Shown: positions 14,411-21,106 of the stretch, piece by piece
How the letters are laid out: each line of letters begins with the position of its first letter
Numbering within the stretch: the stretch's first letter is position 1
Assembly: GCA_937871685.1 (NCBI GenBank)
Contig: CALMOL010000353.1
Location: 1 to 21,106, forward strand
DNA length: 21,106 nt
Direction: 5' to 3'
Source: an uncultured Verrucomicrobiota bacterium
GTDB lineage: Bacteria; Verrucomicrobiota; Verrucomicrobiia; Chthoniobacterales; SZAS-18
Notes under the pieces: model-generated
Databases searched by the model: none
Seen by the model: only the letters and a program-made list of their open reading frames with translations
What the model was told of the DNA's origin: nothing
Position numbers and translations under genes: made by a program

Positions 14411-16065
14411 ATGCCCGCCAATCTCCTGTCTCCGCTCGCCCACGCCGGCGCGGAGGAACGCGGCGCAGTCTTCACGCGCCCGGAGGTGGCGGAGGCGGTG
14501 CTCGACCTCGCCGGCTACGATCCGAGGCGCGATCTGTCCTCGCTCAAGCTGCTGGAGCCCTGCTGCGGCGAAGGTAGCTTTCTGCTGCCGGCCGCGCGAA
14601 AGCTCTGGGATTCCTATCGGCGGCACGGGGAAACGCGGTGGATGCGTTGAACCGGCTCGCGGGCTGCGTCGTCGGAGTGGAAGTGCATCCCCCGGCGGCG
14701 GAGGGCGCGCGGGAGCGCGCGGCGGACTTCCTGCGCGGCAAAGGCGTCGCCCCGCGCGAGGCGCGGCGGCTGGCGGAAACCTGGGTGCGGACGGACGACT
14801 TTCTCACGGGAGTGCTGCCGCCGGCCTTCGACTTCGTCGTCGGCAACCCGCCCTACCTGCGGCAGGAAAAGATTTCCGAGGCGCTGCTGGTGGAATACCG
14901 GCGGCGCTATCGCACCCTCTACGATCGCGCCGACCTCTATGTGCCGTTCATCGAGCGGTCGCTCACGCTGCTTGGGTCGGGCGGACGCTTGGCGTTCATC
15001 TGCGCGGACCGCTGGATGAAGAACCGTTACGGCGGCCCGTTGCGGTCCCTGGTGGCGAGTGGATTCCACCTGCGCCACGTGGTGCCGACTGGGCGGCTCA
15101 ACGCGTTTGAAACGGAGGTGGACGCTTACCCGGCGATTTTTGTGGTGGAAAATGGCTGGCCCGCCCGCCCGATCACGCGCATCGCCCGGCCGCCGGTCAG
15201 CCTCGCAGACTTGCGTGAGACCGCGGCGGCGATGAGCGACGAGGCGGCGCTCTCGCCGGCCTTCCGCGAGATGCACGGCGTCGTCTCCGATGACCAACCA
15301 TGGCTGATCGAAGACGACGAGGCGCTCGCGCGCATCCGTCGGATGGAGCGCGAGTTCCCGACGCTAGAGGATGCCGATTGCCGCGTGGGCATCGGCGTCG
15401 CCACCGGGGCCGACCGGATCTTCATCGGCCCGCTGGACCAGCTTGACGTGGAATCGGAGCGCAAGCTTCCGCTCGCGCGCACGCGCGACATCGCCTCGGG
15501 CAAGCTGGTGTGGCGGGGCGACGAGGTGGTAAATCCCTTCGAGCCGGACGGTTCGCTGGCGGACCTCGCGCGCTACCCGCGCTTTCGACGCTGGGCCGAG
15601 GCACACGAGGCGACGCTGCGGGCGCGCCACGTCGGAGCCCGCTCGGGCGCGGGATGGTATCGCACGATCGACCGGATTGATCACTCGCTGCTCGCGCGCC
15701 CCAAGCTGCTCATCCCCGACATCAAGGGCGGCGCCCATATCGTCCATGACGACGGCCGGTATTACCCACACCACAACCTTTACCACGTGACGTCCGCCAC
15801 TTGGGACCTATGTGCGCTCCAGGCGGTGCTTCAATCCGATGTCACCGTGGAGCTGATTCAGGCCTATTCCACGGCGATGCGCGGCGGCTTTCTCCGCTTC
15901 CAGGCGCAATATCTCCGCCGCCTGCGCCTGCCGCGCTGGGGCGACGTGTCAGCTAGCGTGCGCGCGCGCTTGTCGGACGCGGGCCGGACAGGCGACCGGG
16001 CCGCGGGGGAAATGGCGACGCGTGAGTTGTTCGGGACCGCGGCGGACGCGTCGGCAGCCGCCTGA
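14411..16065 (+). pseudogene. Frameshifted N6-adenine DNA methyltransferase (PaeR7I/XhoI-type R-M)
   Basis: Two overlapping frames encode one gamma-class N6-adenine methyltransferase of about 551 residues, close to M.PaeR7I in length. Frame one (14411-14650, 79 residues) has FTRPEVAEAVLDL and SAM motif I LLEPCCGEGSFLLP. Frame two (open from GTG 14638 to 16065, 475 residues) has the acidic VVGVEVHP, catalytic motif IV VVGNPPYL (NPPY at 70-73) and a TaqI_C-like recognition domain with YPHHNLYHVTS, LQAVLQSDVTVELI and MRGGFLRFQAQYLRRLRLP. A single missing base near the G4 run at 14627-14630 would account for the shift. The frames overlap by 13 bases, so reinitiation is conceivable, but neither half has both SAM and catalytic motifs. 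It is followed after 14 bases by the endonuclease gene. It may be a true mutation, a phase switch or an assembly error. Confidence 0.85.
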
Positions 16066-16079
16066 CCGAGTGTATTCCC

Positions 16080-16850
16080 ATGCAAAGCTCCGAAGCCCAC
16101 ATACGTGCTGCGGTGAAAGACTTTTGGCGGAGCCGCCGGAGCGCCGGCGAGCGGCAGGCCCAGGCTGATTCTGCCGATCGGGGCGAGCGGGGCAGCGTGA
16201 CCTCGAGCAAGCACCTCAATGCCTTCGCCGAGCTGCTGGCGGGGCTGGTGGCCGAGACCGGCGTTCGCGCGCCAAGCATCCGTCGCCGCCAGCGTCTTGT
16301 CACCCTGCCCGGCTTTTTTCGCCCCACGAAACAGTGGGACTTCGTCGTTCACAGCGAGGATCGCCTGCTGGCAGCGGTCGAGCTGAAGAGCCACATCGGG
16401 CCTTCGTTCGGGAACAACTGCAACAATCGTATCGAAGGGGCGCTTGGGGGCGCGACCGACTTTTGGACCGCCTATCGCGAGGGCGCGTTCGGCGTCTCGC
16501 CGCCGCCCTTCCTCGGCTACTTCATCCTCGTCGAGGACTGTCCGAAGGTGCATCAACCACCGCCTCGACCGCCCAGGGCGAGCTATTTTGAAGTGCGGCC
16601 GGAATTTCGGGATGTGACCTATGCCGGTCGTTATCGGCTCCTGTGCGAGAAACTTGTTCTCCAGAAGCTTTACACGGCCGCGGCGCTCATCCTTTCGCCC
16701 CGCGCGGCGGCGTTGGATGGCGACTACACAGAGGCTTCCGCTGAAACTGGCCTGGAAACATTCCTGAATGAATTGCGCGGCAAGCTCAGCACCGCGGCAG
16801 CCCGCGCCGAGCCGGTGACCGTCCGGGTGCGTGAGGACGCTCCGTTGTAA
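16080..16850 (+). CDS. Type II restriction endonuclease, XhoI/PaeR7I family
   Basis: 256-residue endonuclease of the XhoI/PaeR7I family, whose known members cut CTCGAG. Recognised blocks are SSKHLNAFAELLAGLV, LPGFFRPTKQWDFVV, the catalytic PD-(D/E)xK-type core with D87 and ELK (E101, K103) in LLAAVELKSHIGPSFGNN, then NNRIEGALGGATDFWTAYRE, PPFLGYFILVEDC and YAGRYRLLCEKLVLQKLYTAAALIL. Length is close to R.PaeR7I (246). All blocks are intact in one frame. The start ATG at 16080 follows the methyltransferase stop by 14 bases, so the pair is probably co-transcribed. The last segment (KLSTAAARAEPVTVRVRED) is not distinctive. The family is certain; the recognition site is inherited from the family. 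An intact nuclease beside a broken methyltransferase is contradictory and is discussed under findings. Confidence 0.92.
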   Translation: MQSSEAHIRAAVKDFWRSRRSAGERQAQADSADRGERGSVTSSKHLNAFAELLAGLVAETGVRAPSIRRRQRLVTLPGFFRPTKQWDFVVHSEDRLLAAVELKSHIGPSFGNNCNNRIEGALGGATDFWTAYREGAFGVSPPPFLGYFILVEDCPKVHQPPPRPPRASYFEVRPEFRDVTYAGRYRLLCEKLVLQKLYTAAALILSPRAAALDGDYTEASAETGLETFLNELRGKLSTAAARAEPVTVRVREDAPL

Positions 16851-16947
16851 TCGGCATCCACGTCGAGGAGACGCGCTTCGGCCGGGACGGAGAATGGACA
16901 ACGCCACGTTTGCGCCCGTGTGACAGCCGCGCCACGATGCGCCCCCC

Positions 16948-17895
16948 ATGTTCGCGCACTACGAGATGAAGATCTTTTCCGGGTCGGCCCACCCGGAGCT
17001 GGCCCGGCGGATCTGCGACTCGATTTACCAGCCGCTGGGGGACTCCACCTCGGTCTCCTTCTCCGACGGCGAGAGCAAGGTGCGCATCAACGAGGACATC
17101 CGCGGGCGCGACGTGTTCCTCGTCCAGCCCACCAGCGGGCCGGCGAACCAGCACATCATGGAGCTGCTCATCATGGTGGATGCCGTGCGCCGGGCCTCGG
17201 CCGCGCGCATCACCGCCGTGATCCCGTATTTTGGCTACGCGCGCCAGGACCGAAAGGACCGCCCCCGCGTGCCCATCACCGCCAAGCTCGTGGCCAACCT
17301 CCTCACCGCCGCCGGGGTGAACCGCGTCCTCACGATGGACCTCCACGCGCAGCAGATCCAAGGCTTCTTCGACATCCAGGTGGACCACCTCTACGCGCGG
17401 CCGGTGATGCTGCGCTATCTCCGCGCCAAGCCGGACCTCGATCCCCTCGTGGTCTGCTCGCCGGACGTGGGCGGCCTCAAGATGGGCGAGGCGTATTCGC
17501 AGGCCCTCGGCGTGGGCCTCGCCACCGTGGCCAAGCGGCGCAAGTCCGACACCGAGGTGGACCCGCTCTACCTCATTGGCGAGGTGAAGGACCGGAACGT
17601 CTTCCTCATCGACGACCTCACCTCCACCGCCGGCACGCTCACCAGCGCCGCGCGCATTTGCAAGGAGCACGGCGCGAAGCACGTCTTCGCCGGCGTGTCG
17701 CACGCGGTGCTCGGGGAGCTGGGCTACCAGCGCCTCCGCGACTCCGAAATCACCGAGCTGATCACGACGAACTCCACGCCCATCGCGCCGCCGCCCGGCT
17801 CGAAGGTCGAGGTGCTGTGCATTGCGTCGCTGCTCGGCGAAGCCATCAAGCGCATCCACAACGACGAGTCCATCTCGTCGCTGTTCGAGCATTGA
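16948..17895 (+). CDS. prs: Ribose-phosphate pyrophosphokinase
   Basis: 315-residue class I PRPP synthase, which makes 5-phosphoribosyl diphosphate from ribose 5-phosphate and ATP for purine, pyrimidine, NAD, His and Trp synthesis in the cytoplasm. Seen: KIFSGSAHPELA at the start, FSDGESKVRI (38-47), PYFGYARQDRKDRPRVPITAK (93-113), the metal-binding MDLHAQQIQGFFD with H133, SPDVGG (171-176), the catalytic flexible loop AKRRK (195-199) and the PRPP loop IDDLTSTAGT (221-230). Length is standard. An internal ATG at 16966 (MKIFSG) fits the family N-terminus equally well and may be the true start. It stands alone after the restriction genes; the following 718 bp hold repeats only. Confidence 0.97.
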   Translation: MFAHYEMKIFSGSAHPELARRICDSIYQPLGDSTSVSFSDGESKVRINEDIRGRDVFLVQPTSGPANQHIMELLIMVDAVRRASAARITAVIPYFGYARQDRKDRPRVPITAKLVANLLTAAGVNRVLTMDLHAQQIQGFFDIQVDHLYARPVMLRYLRAKPDLDPLVVCSPDVGGLKMGEAYSQALGVGLATVAKRRKSDTEVDPLYLIGEVKDRNVFLIDDLTSTAGTLTSAARICKEHGAKHVFAGVSHAVLGELGYQRLRDSEITELITTNSTPIAPPPGSKVEVLCIASLLGEAIKRIHNDESISSLFEH

Positions 17896-18006
17896 ACGCT
17901 TGGTGTGAGATGCGGTGGCTGAGCGTGGGCCGGTCTGGAAACGCTTCGACTTCCCGCTTCACGAGCCCACGAGCAGGCCGCGCGAAAAGGGCGCGCTCCC
18001 ACCGTT

Positions 18007-18198
18007 GCTGAGCGCGGTGGCTACTGGGACCGCCGGCATCCTTGCCGGCCGGGTCCTGGAGGGCATCTGACTTCTCCCCCTCGGGCTTCCGGTGCTGCAA
18101 GGGGCGATGGCCCGGTCCGAAAGCCCGAGAATCCAGGTGCCCTGGAAGGACCCTGCCGGCAAGGATGCCAGCGGTCCCAGTGAGCGACCGCGCTCAGC
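18007..18198. repeat. 192-bp MITE-like inverted-repeat element
   Basis: The left arm (18007-18063) and the reverse complement of the right arm (18141-18198) match over about 56 bases with a handful of differences. They share GCTGAGCGCGGT, CTGGGACCGC, GGCATCCTTGCCGGC and GGGTCC. Even the 77-base centre carries a matched pair (CTCGGGCTT at 18080, AAGCCCGAG at 18121). The element is itself framed by a second, outer pair: AACGCTTGGTGTGA (17895-17908, touching the prs stop codon) and TCACGCCAAGCGTT (18231-18244), which match in 13 of 14 bases. No open frame of significance lies inside. It may be a non-autonomous mobile element or a large transcribed hairpin after prs. Confidence 0.75.
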
Positions 18199-18258
18199 GG
18201 GCCAAACGCACCCGCTGGCGAGGCCTTGATTCACGCCAAGCGTTTGAGACCGAAGTCA

Positions 18259-18518
18259 TTCACCACAGAGGGCCCAGGGATCGGAATGAGGAGGAAAGGG
18301 ACGACAGCCGACCAGGGTAAGAGCGACGAGCCAAGCGGAAGAAGGTTTCACCACAAAGAACACGAAGGAGGCTCTGGGAGACGGAATGCCAGACCGACTT
18401 TCCCCACTTCGTGCCTTCGTGGTGAACCTTTTCCCTGCGGGCAGGTGAGGCGCCGCCACATCGCCGAAGTCACCCCTTTTCTTCCCCCTCAGTCCGATCT
18501 TTGTGTCTCGGTGGTGAA
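18259..18518. repeat. Four copies of a TTCACCAC-type interspersed repeat, two in each direction
   Basis: Forward copies are TTCACCACAGAGGGCCCAGG (18259) and TTCACCACAAAGAACACGAA (18347). Reverse copies are at 18407-18426 (CTTCGTGCCTTCGTGGTGAA) and 18499-18518 (CTTTGTGTCTCGGTGGTGAA). Copies two and three form a hairpin-capable inverted repeat with a 38-base gap; copies one and four frame it. The family consensus is close to TTCACCACNNAGNCACNAAG. The remaining spacer up to rplY shows no gene. Confidence 0.75.
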
Positions 18519-18613
18519 CCTTGGGGCACAAGGGTTTCCTTGCGTCGGCCGGAAAAGTGTTCACATTCCCGCCCCTTTCTTCCGACCCGACCAACCCGAT
18601 TTCTCTTCTTCCG

Positions 18614-19309
18614 ATGGCTGATCCCCTGAAGCTTTCCGCCGCCCCGCGCACTCACCTTGGCCGCGGCGGCGTCCGCAAGATCAAGGCCGAGGGCCTCGTT
18701 CCCGGCGTCATCTACGGCAAGGCCGTCGAGCCGAGCAACCTCCAGTTCAACGCTCGCGAGGTCACCCGCTTCCTCTCCAAGGCCGCCTCCGAGAACGTCC
18801 TCGTGGACGTGGAGTTGAACGGCAAGGTCCAGCTCGCGCTCCTACAGGAAGTCCAGCACCACCCGGTTTCCCGCGCGGTGCTTCACCTCGACTTCCACGC
18901 CGTCAACGAGAACGAGACCATCCACGCGCACGTCCCGCTGGAAGCGGTCGGCGAGCCCGTTGGCGTGAAGACTTCCGGCGGCCTCCTCGACCATGTGCTC
19001 CGCTCGCTCGACGTGGAATGCCTCCCGCGCGCCCTTCCCGCGGTGCTCAGCGTGGATGTGTCCGGCTTGAACGTGGGCGATTCCCTCCATGTCCGCGACC
19101 TCTCGCTGCCCGAGGGCGTCAAGGCGCTGCTCGATGGCGGCGTGACCGTGTTCGCCGTCCGCGAGGCCATCGTGGCGGTCGAGCCGGCTGCGACCGAAGC
19201 CGCGGCGGGCGACGCCAGCAAGCAGCCCGAAGTCATCACCGAGAAGAAGCCCGAGGCCGGTGCCGACGCGAAGGCCGCTGCTCCCGCTGTCAAGGGCGGC
19301 AAGAAGTAA
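18614..19309 (+). CDS. rplY: 50S ribosomal protein bL25, long (Ctc/TL5) form
   Basis: 231-residue bL25 of the Ctc/TL5 type, which binds 5S rRNA in the large ribosomal subunit. The N-terminal 5S-binding domain is visible in SAAPRTHLGRGGVRKIKAEG, LVPGVIYGK, REVTRFLSKAASENVLVDVE and LLQEVQHHPVSRAVLHLDFH. The second beta domain follows with VPLEAVGEPVGVKTSGGLLD, LRSLDVECLPRALP and LNVGDSLHVRDLSLPEGVKA. It ends in an Ala/Glu/Lys-rich tail (about 195-231). ATG 18614 is chosen because it begins MADPLKLSAAPR; the frame is open upstream only through repeat DNA. The leader is pyrimidine-rich (TTTCTCTTCTTCCG) and has no Shine-Dalgarno sequence. It heads the rplY-pth-rpsF group. Confidence 0.96.
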   Translation: MADPLKLSAAPRTHLGRGGVRKIKAEGLVPGVIYGKAVEPSNLQFNAREVTRFLSKAASENVLVDVELNGKVQLALLQEVQHHPVSRAVLHLDFHAVNENETIHAHVPLEAVGEPVGVKTSGGLLDHVLRSLDVECLPRALPAVLSVDVSGLNVGDSLHVRDLSLPEGVKALLDGGVTVFAVREAIVAVEPAATEAAAGDASKQPEVITEKKPEAGADAKAAAPAVKGGKK

Positions 19310-19330
19310 CCTCATTCCCAGAGCGGTCGC

Positions 19331-19351
19331 AGGCCCACGCGCGGCCTTCTT
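19331..19351 (+). terminator. Weak hairpin between rplY and pth
   Basis: AGGCC (19331-19335), a 7-base loop and GGCCT (19343-19347) are followed by TCTT. It is too short to be a confident terminator; it could reduce read-through from rplY into pth. Confidence 0.25.
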
Positions 19352-19369
19352 CCGCTGTTTGCCCGCGCC

Positions 19370-20062
19370 ATGGGAGATTCCACCGCCGCCCTGGCGAAAA
19401 TGCCCCGACTCGTGGCCGGCTTGGGCAATCCCGGCCGCGAATACGCCCGCACGCGGCACAACGCCGGCTTCCTCGCGCTCGACCTCCTCGCCGCCCGGCA
19501 CGGCGTGCGCTGGGAGGAATCGCGCCCATGGAAGGCCAAGTGGGCGCGCACCCCGGACGGCGTGATCCTACTCCAACCCTGGACCTACATGAACCTGTCC
19601 GGCGAGGCCGTCGGGACGGTCGCCCGGTTTTACAAGATAGAGCCGGAGGAGGTGCTCGTGGTGTCCGACGACACCGCGCTGCCGCTCGGCCGCCTGCGCC
19701 TGCGCCCGGGCGGCTCGGACGGCGGCCACAACGGCCTCGCCTCCGTGGCGCAGCACCTCGGCACCATCGAGTATCCGCGCCTGCGCATCGGCGTGGGCGC
19801 GGCGTCGCCCGGCGAGATGGTCTCGCATGTGCTCGGCGGCTTCCGCCCCGAGGAGCAGGCAGCCCTCGACGAATCGCTCGTGCGCGCCGCCGAAGCCGCG
19901 GAAGTCGCCTGTCGCGAGGGGGTCTCGGCCGCGATGAACCGTTTTAACGCGCCACCCGCGCCGCCTCGCCCAAAAAAGCCGCGCCCGCCGCGCGCTCCGG
20001 CCGAAATTCCCGCCGCCGATCCCATTCCAGCCGCGACGCCGGTCACCGACCCCGCGCGCTAA
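19370..20062 (+). CDS. pth: Peptidyl-tRNA hydrolase
   Basis: 230-residue Pth, which frees tRNA from peptidyl-tRNA released by stalled ribosomes. Key parts: VAGLGNPGREYARTRHNAGF with N20 and catalytic H30, PWTYMNLSGE (70-79), VVSDDTALPLGRLRLRPGG (98-115; the Asp is kept but the usual DDLDLP reads DDTALP), and GGHNGLASV with N121. It then continues EYPRLRIGVGAAS, VLGGFRPEE and AMNRFN. The enzyme proper ends near residue 193; the last about 37 residues are a Pro/Ala-rich tail (PPRPKKPRPPRAPAE) not usual in the family. A start at the second ATG (19400, MPRLVAGLGN) is possible. It lies 60 bp after rplY and 53 bp before rpsF. Confidence 0.96.
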   Translation: MGDSTAALAKMPRLVAGLGNPGREYARTRHNAGFLALDLLAARHGVRWEESRPWKAKWARTPDGVILLQPWTYMNLSGEAVGTVARFYKIEPEEVLVVSDDTALPLGRLRLRPGGSDGGHNGLASVAQHLGTIEYPRLRIGVGAASPGEMVSHVLGGFRPEEQAALDESLVRAAEAAEVACREGVSAAMNRFNAPPAPPRPKKPRPPRAPAEIPAADPIPAATPVTDPAR

Positions 20063-20115
20063 CGGGGCAGCCTCTCTCAACCCTCAACTCTCAGCCCTCA
20101 TCTCCCCTACTTCCC

Positions 20116-20433
20116 ATGAAGACCCGCTACGAATTGCTCCTCATCCTCGACACCAAAGGCAAGGAGGAGGCCGCCAAGGACACCATTGATCGCCTCGAAA
20201 AAGACATCGCCAAGGAAGGCGTGACCGTGGAGCGCGTGGAGCGCACCGGCCGCCAGTCCTTCGCCTATCCGGCCAAGAAGATGGAAGGCGGCTACTACGC
20301 CGCGTTCTACGTCCAAGCCGAGCCCGCCCAGGTCGCCAAGCTGCGCGAGAAGTTCCGCCTCGACTCCGCGATCTACCGCCAATACCTCCACTTGGCGAAG
20401 GCCGACCGGAAGCCCGCCGAGGCCGCGGCCTGA
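20116..20433 (+). CDS. rpsF: 30S ribosomal protein bS6
   Basis: 105-residue bS6, which joins bS18 on the platform of the small ribosomal subunit. It opens MKTRYELLLILDTKGKEEAA. GRQSFAYPAKKMEGGYYAAF is the conserved central block (usually RRLAYPIKK-like). It ends REKFRLDSAIYRQYLHLAK plus a short Ala-rich tail. Length is normal. The upstream 50 bases are nearly all C, T and A (CAACTCTCAGCCCTCATCTC) with no Shine-Dalgarno sequence. It is followed by a terminator-like hairpin before ssb; the common rpsR and rplI partners would lie outside the window if present. Confidence 0.95.
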   Translation: MKTRYELLLILDTKGKEEAAKDTIDRLEKDIAKEGVTVERVERTGRQSFAYPAKKMEGGYYAAFYVQAEPAQVAKLREKFRLDSAIYRQYLHLAKADRKPAEAAA

Positions 20434-20585
20434 GGCCCGCGGGCGGCTTGTCGTGGAGGTGGCCCCGTTCGCGCCGCGGACGGGCCGACGCCGGCCTTTC
20501 GGGCAGGTCGGCAGCCAGCGGGAGAAGGCTTGGGACGGCGTGGATAACGTTGCTTTTTCCCCCGCGCGATCGGCCCTGGAACCAG

Positions 20586-20604
20586 GGTGCGACCGCACCT
20601 TTTT
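20586..20604 (+). terminator. Intrinsic terminator after rpsF
   Basis: GGTGC (20586-20590), loop GACC and GCACC (20595-20599) are followed by five T (20600-20604). An overlapping alternative hairpin, CCCTGG-AA-CCAGGG (20574-20587), shares its last bases with this stem, so the two cannot form together. It lies 150 bp after the rpsF stop and just before the putative ssb promoter. Confidence 0.5.
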
Positions 20605-20628
20605 CCTCGCCAGCCCGTCGGAATCCGC

Positions 20629-20634
20629 TACAAT
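20629..20634 (+). promoter_or_regulatory. Possible -10 element of ssb
   Basis: TACAAT lies 60 bases upstream of the ssb ATG and directly after the rpsF terminator hairpin. A start near 20641 would give a leader of about 53 bases containing a T7 run. No clear -35 box is seen at 16-18 bp. Confidence 0.35.
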
Positions 20635-20693
20635 GCGGACCCGACGTTTTTTTAGAACCATCCAGCCACTGCCTCTCTACCAACACCACTGCC

Positions 20694-21106
20694 ATGGCCT
20701 CCTACAACAAAGTCCTCCTCATGGGAAACCTCACCCGTGACCCGGAGCTGAAATACACCCCCAAGGGCACCGCCGTCACGGACATCGGCCTCGCGTGCAA
20801 CCGCGTGTATCAAACCGAGTCCGGCGAGAAGCGCGAGGAGGTCACCTTCGTGGACATCACCGTGATGGGCCGGCAGGCGGAAACGGTGTCGCAGTATTGC
20901 CAGAAGGGCCGGCCCGTCTTCGTGGAGGGCCGCCTCCAGCTCGACCAGTGGGACGACAAGCAGACCGGGCAGAAACGCTCCAAGCTCAAGGTGATGGCTG
21001 AGCGCGTGCAATTCCTCGGCACCGGCCAAGGCGGCGGGCAGGGCGGACCGGGCGGGGGAGCGCGCCGCGGGGGCGACGAGGAAGGCGGCGCGCTCGACCA
21101 GCGCGC
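20694..21106 (+). CDS. ssb: Single-stranded DNA-binding protein (3' end outside window)
   Basis: Partial gene, 137 codons to the window edge without a stop. SSB coats single-stranded DNA in replication and repair. The OB fold is complete: MASYNKVLLMGNLTRDPELKY, GTAVTDIGLACNRVY, EEVTFVDITVMGRQAETVSQY, GRPVFVEGRLQLDQWDD and KLKVMAERVQFLG. The Gly/Gln-rich linker then begins (GQGGGQGGPGGGARRGG). The acidic C-terminal tip is outside the window. The ATG at 20694 is preceded by CCAACACCACTGCC, with no Shine-Dalgarno sequence. Confidence 0.96.
   Translation, partial: MASYNKVLLMGNLTRDPELKYTPKGTAVTDIGLACNRVYQTESGEKREEVTFVDITVMGRQAETVSQYCQKGRPVFVEGRLQLDQWDDKQTGQKRSKLKVMAERVQFLGTGQGGGQGGPGGGARRGGDEEGGALDQR

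Noticed and set aside
17959..18234. 91-codon minus-strand frame across the inverted-repeat element
   Set aside because: Its sequence is simply the translated repeat arms; no independent support.
18521..18613. N-terminal extension of bL25
   Set aside because: The extra residues are read from spacer DNA; MADPLKLSAAPR at 18614 is the normal family start.

Overview
The window is about 21 kb of GC-rich bacterial chromosome, most probably from a member of the Verrucomicrobiota. The main reasons are the run prs - rplY - pth - rpsF - ssb, the style of the sigma factors (a short N-terminus with a DLTQGFF motif), and intergenic repeats of the TTCACCAC...CACGAAG type. The phylum is an inference; no rRNA gene is present to settle it. 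No tRNA, rRNA, CRISPR array, integrase or intact insertion sequence was seen. Almost none of the genes has a recognisable Shine-Dalgarno sequence.

Left part (1-5.4 kb, + strand): dnaE (replicative polymerase alpha subunit, with intergenic-type repeat DNA inserted in frame), an MgtC/SapB membrane protein, and an LCM/PPM-type SAM methyltransferase.

Second part (5.4-9.7 kb, - strand): a four-gene set reads from right to left as a membrane-anchored LTxxQ/Spy-like protein, an ECF sigma factor, a 93-residue one-TM protein and a second one-TM helical protein. The last three have the sizes and topology of a CnrH-CnrY-CnrX module, but the sensor-like protein has no His or Cys. A candidate ECF promoter (TGTCACG-N16-CGTCTA) lies just before the first gene. 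Upstream sits a cNMP-domain/thioredoxin-reductase-like flavoprotein without the CxxC, and beyond it a broken fatty-acid hydroxylase remnant.

Middle (9.8-13.4 kb): a Cof-type HAD phosphatase (+) and a GH15 glucoamylase/trehalase-type enzyme (-) converge on a 780-bp spacer. This spacer holds about 22 units of a 21-bp repeat with a palindromic core. It is the most unusual structure in the window.

Right-middle (13.5-16.9 kb): this is a decay and acquisition zone. It holds the tail of a lost secreted protein with its terminator, a multiply frameshifted sigma factor, and a XhoI/PaeR7I-type restriction-modification pair. The methyltransferase of the pair is split by a frameshift, while the endonuclease reading frame is intact.

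Right end (16.9-21.1 kb): prs, then a 718-bp spacer with a 192-bp MITE-like inverted repeat and four TTCACCAC-type repeats, then rplY, pth, rpsF and the start of ssb. This is housekeeping translation and replication.
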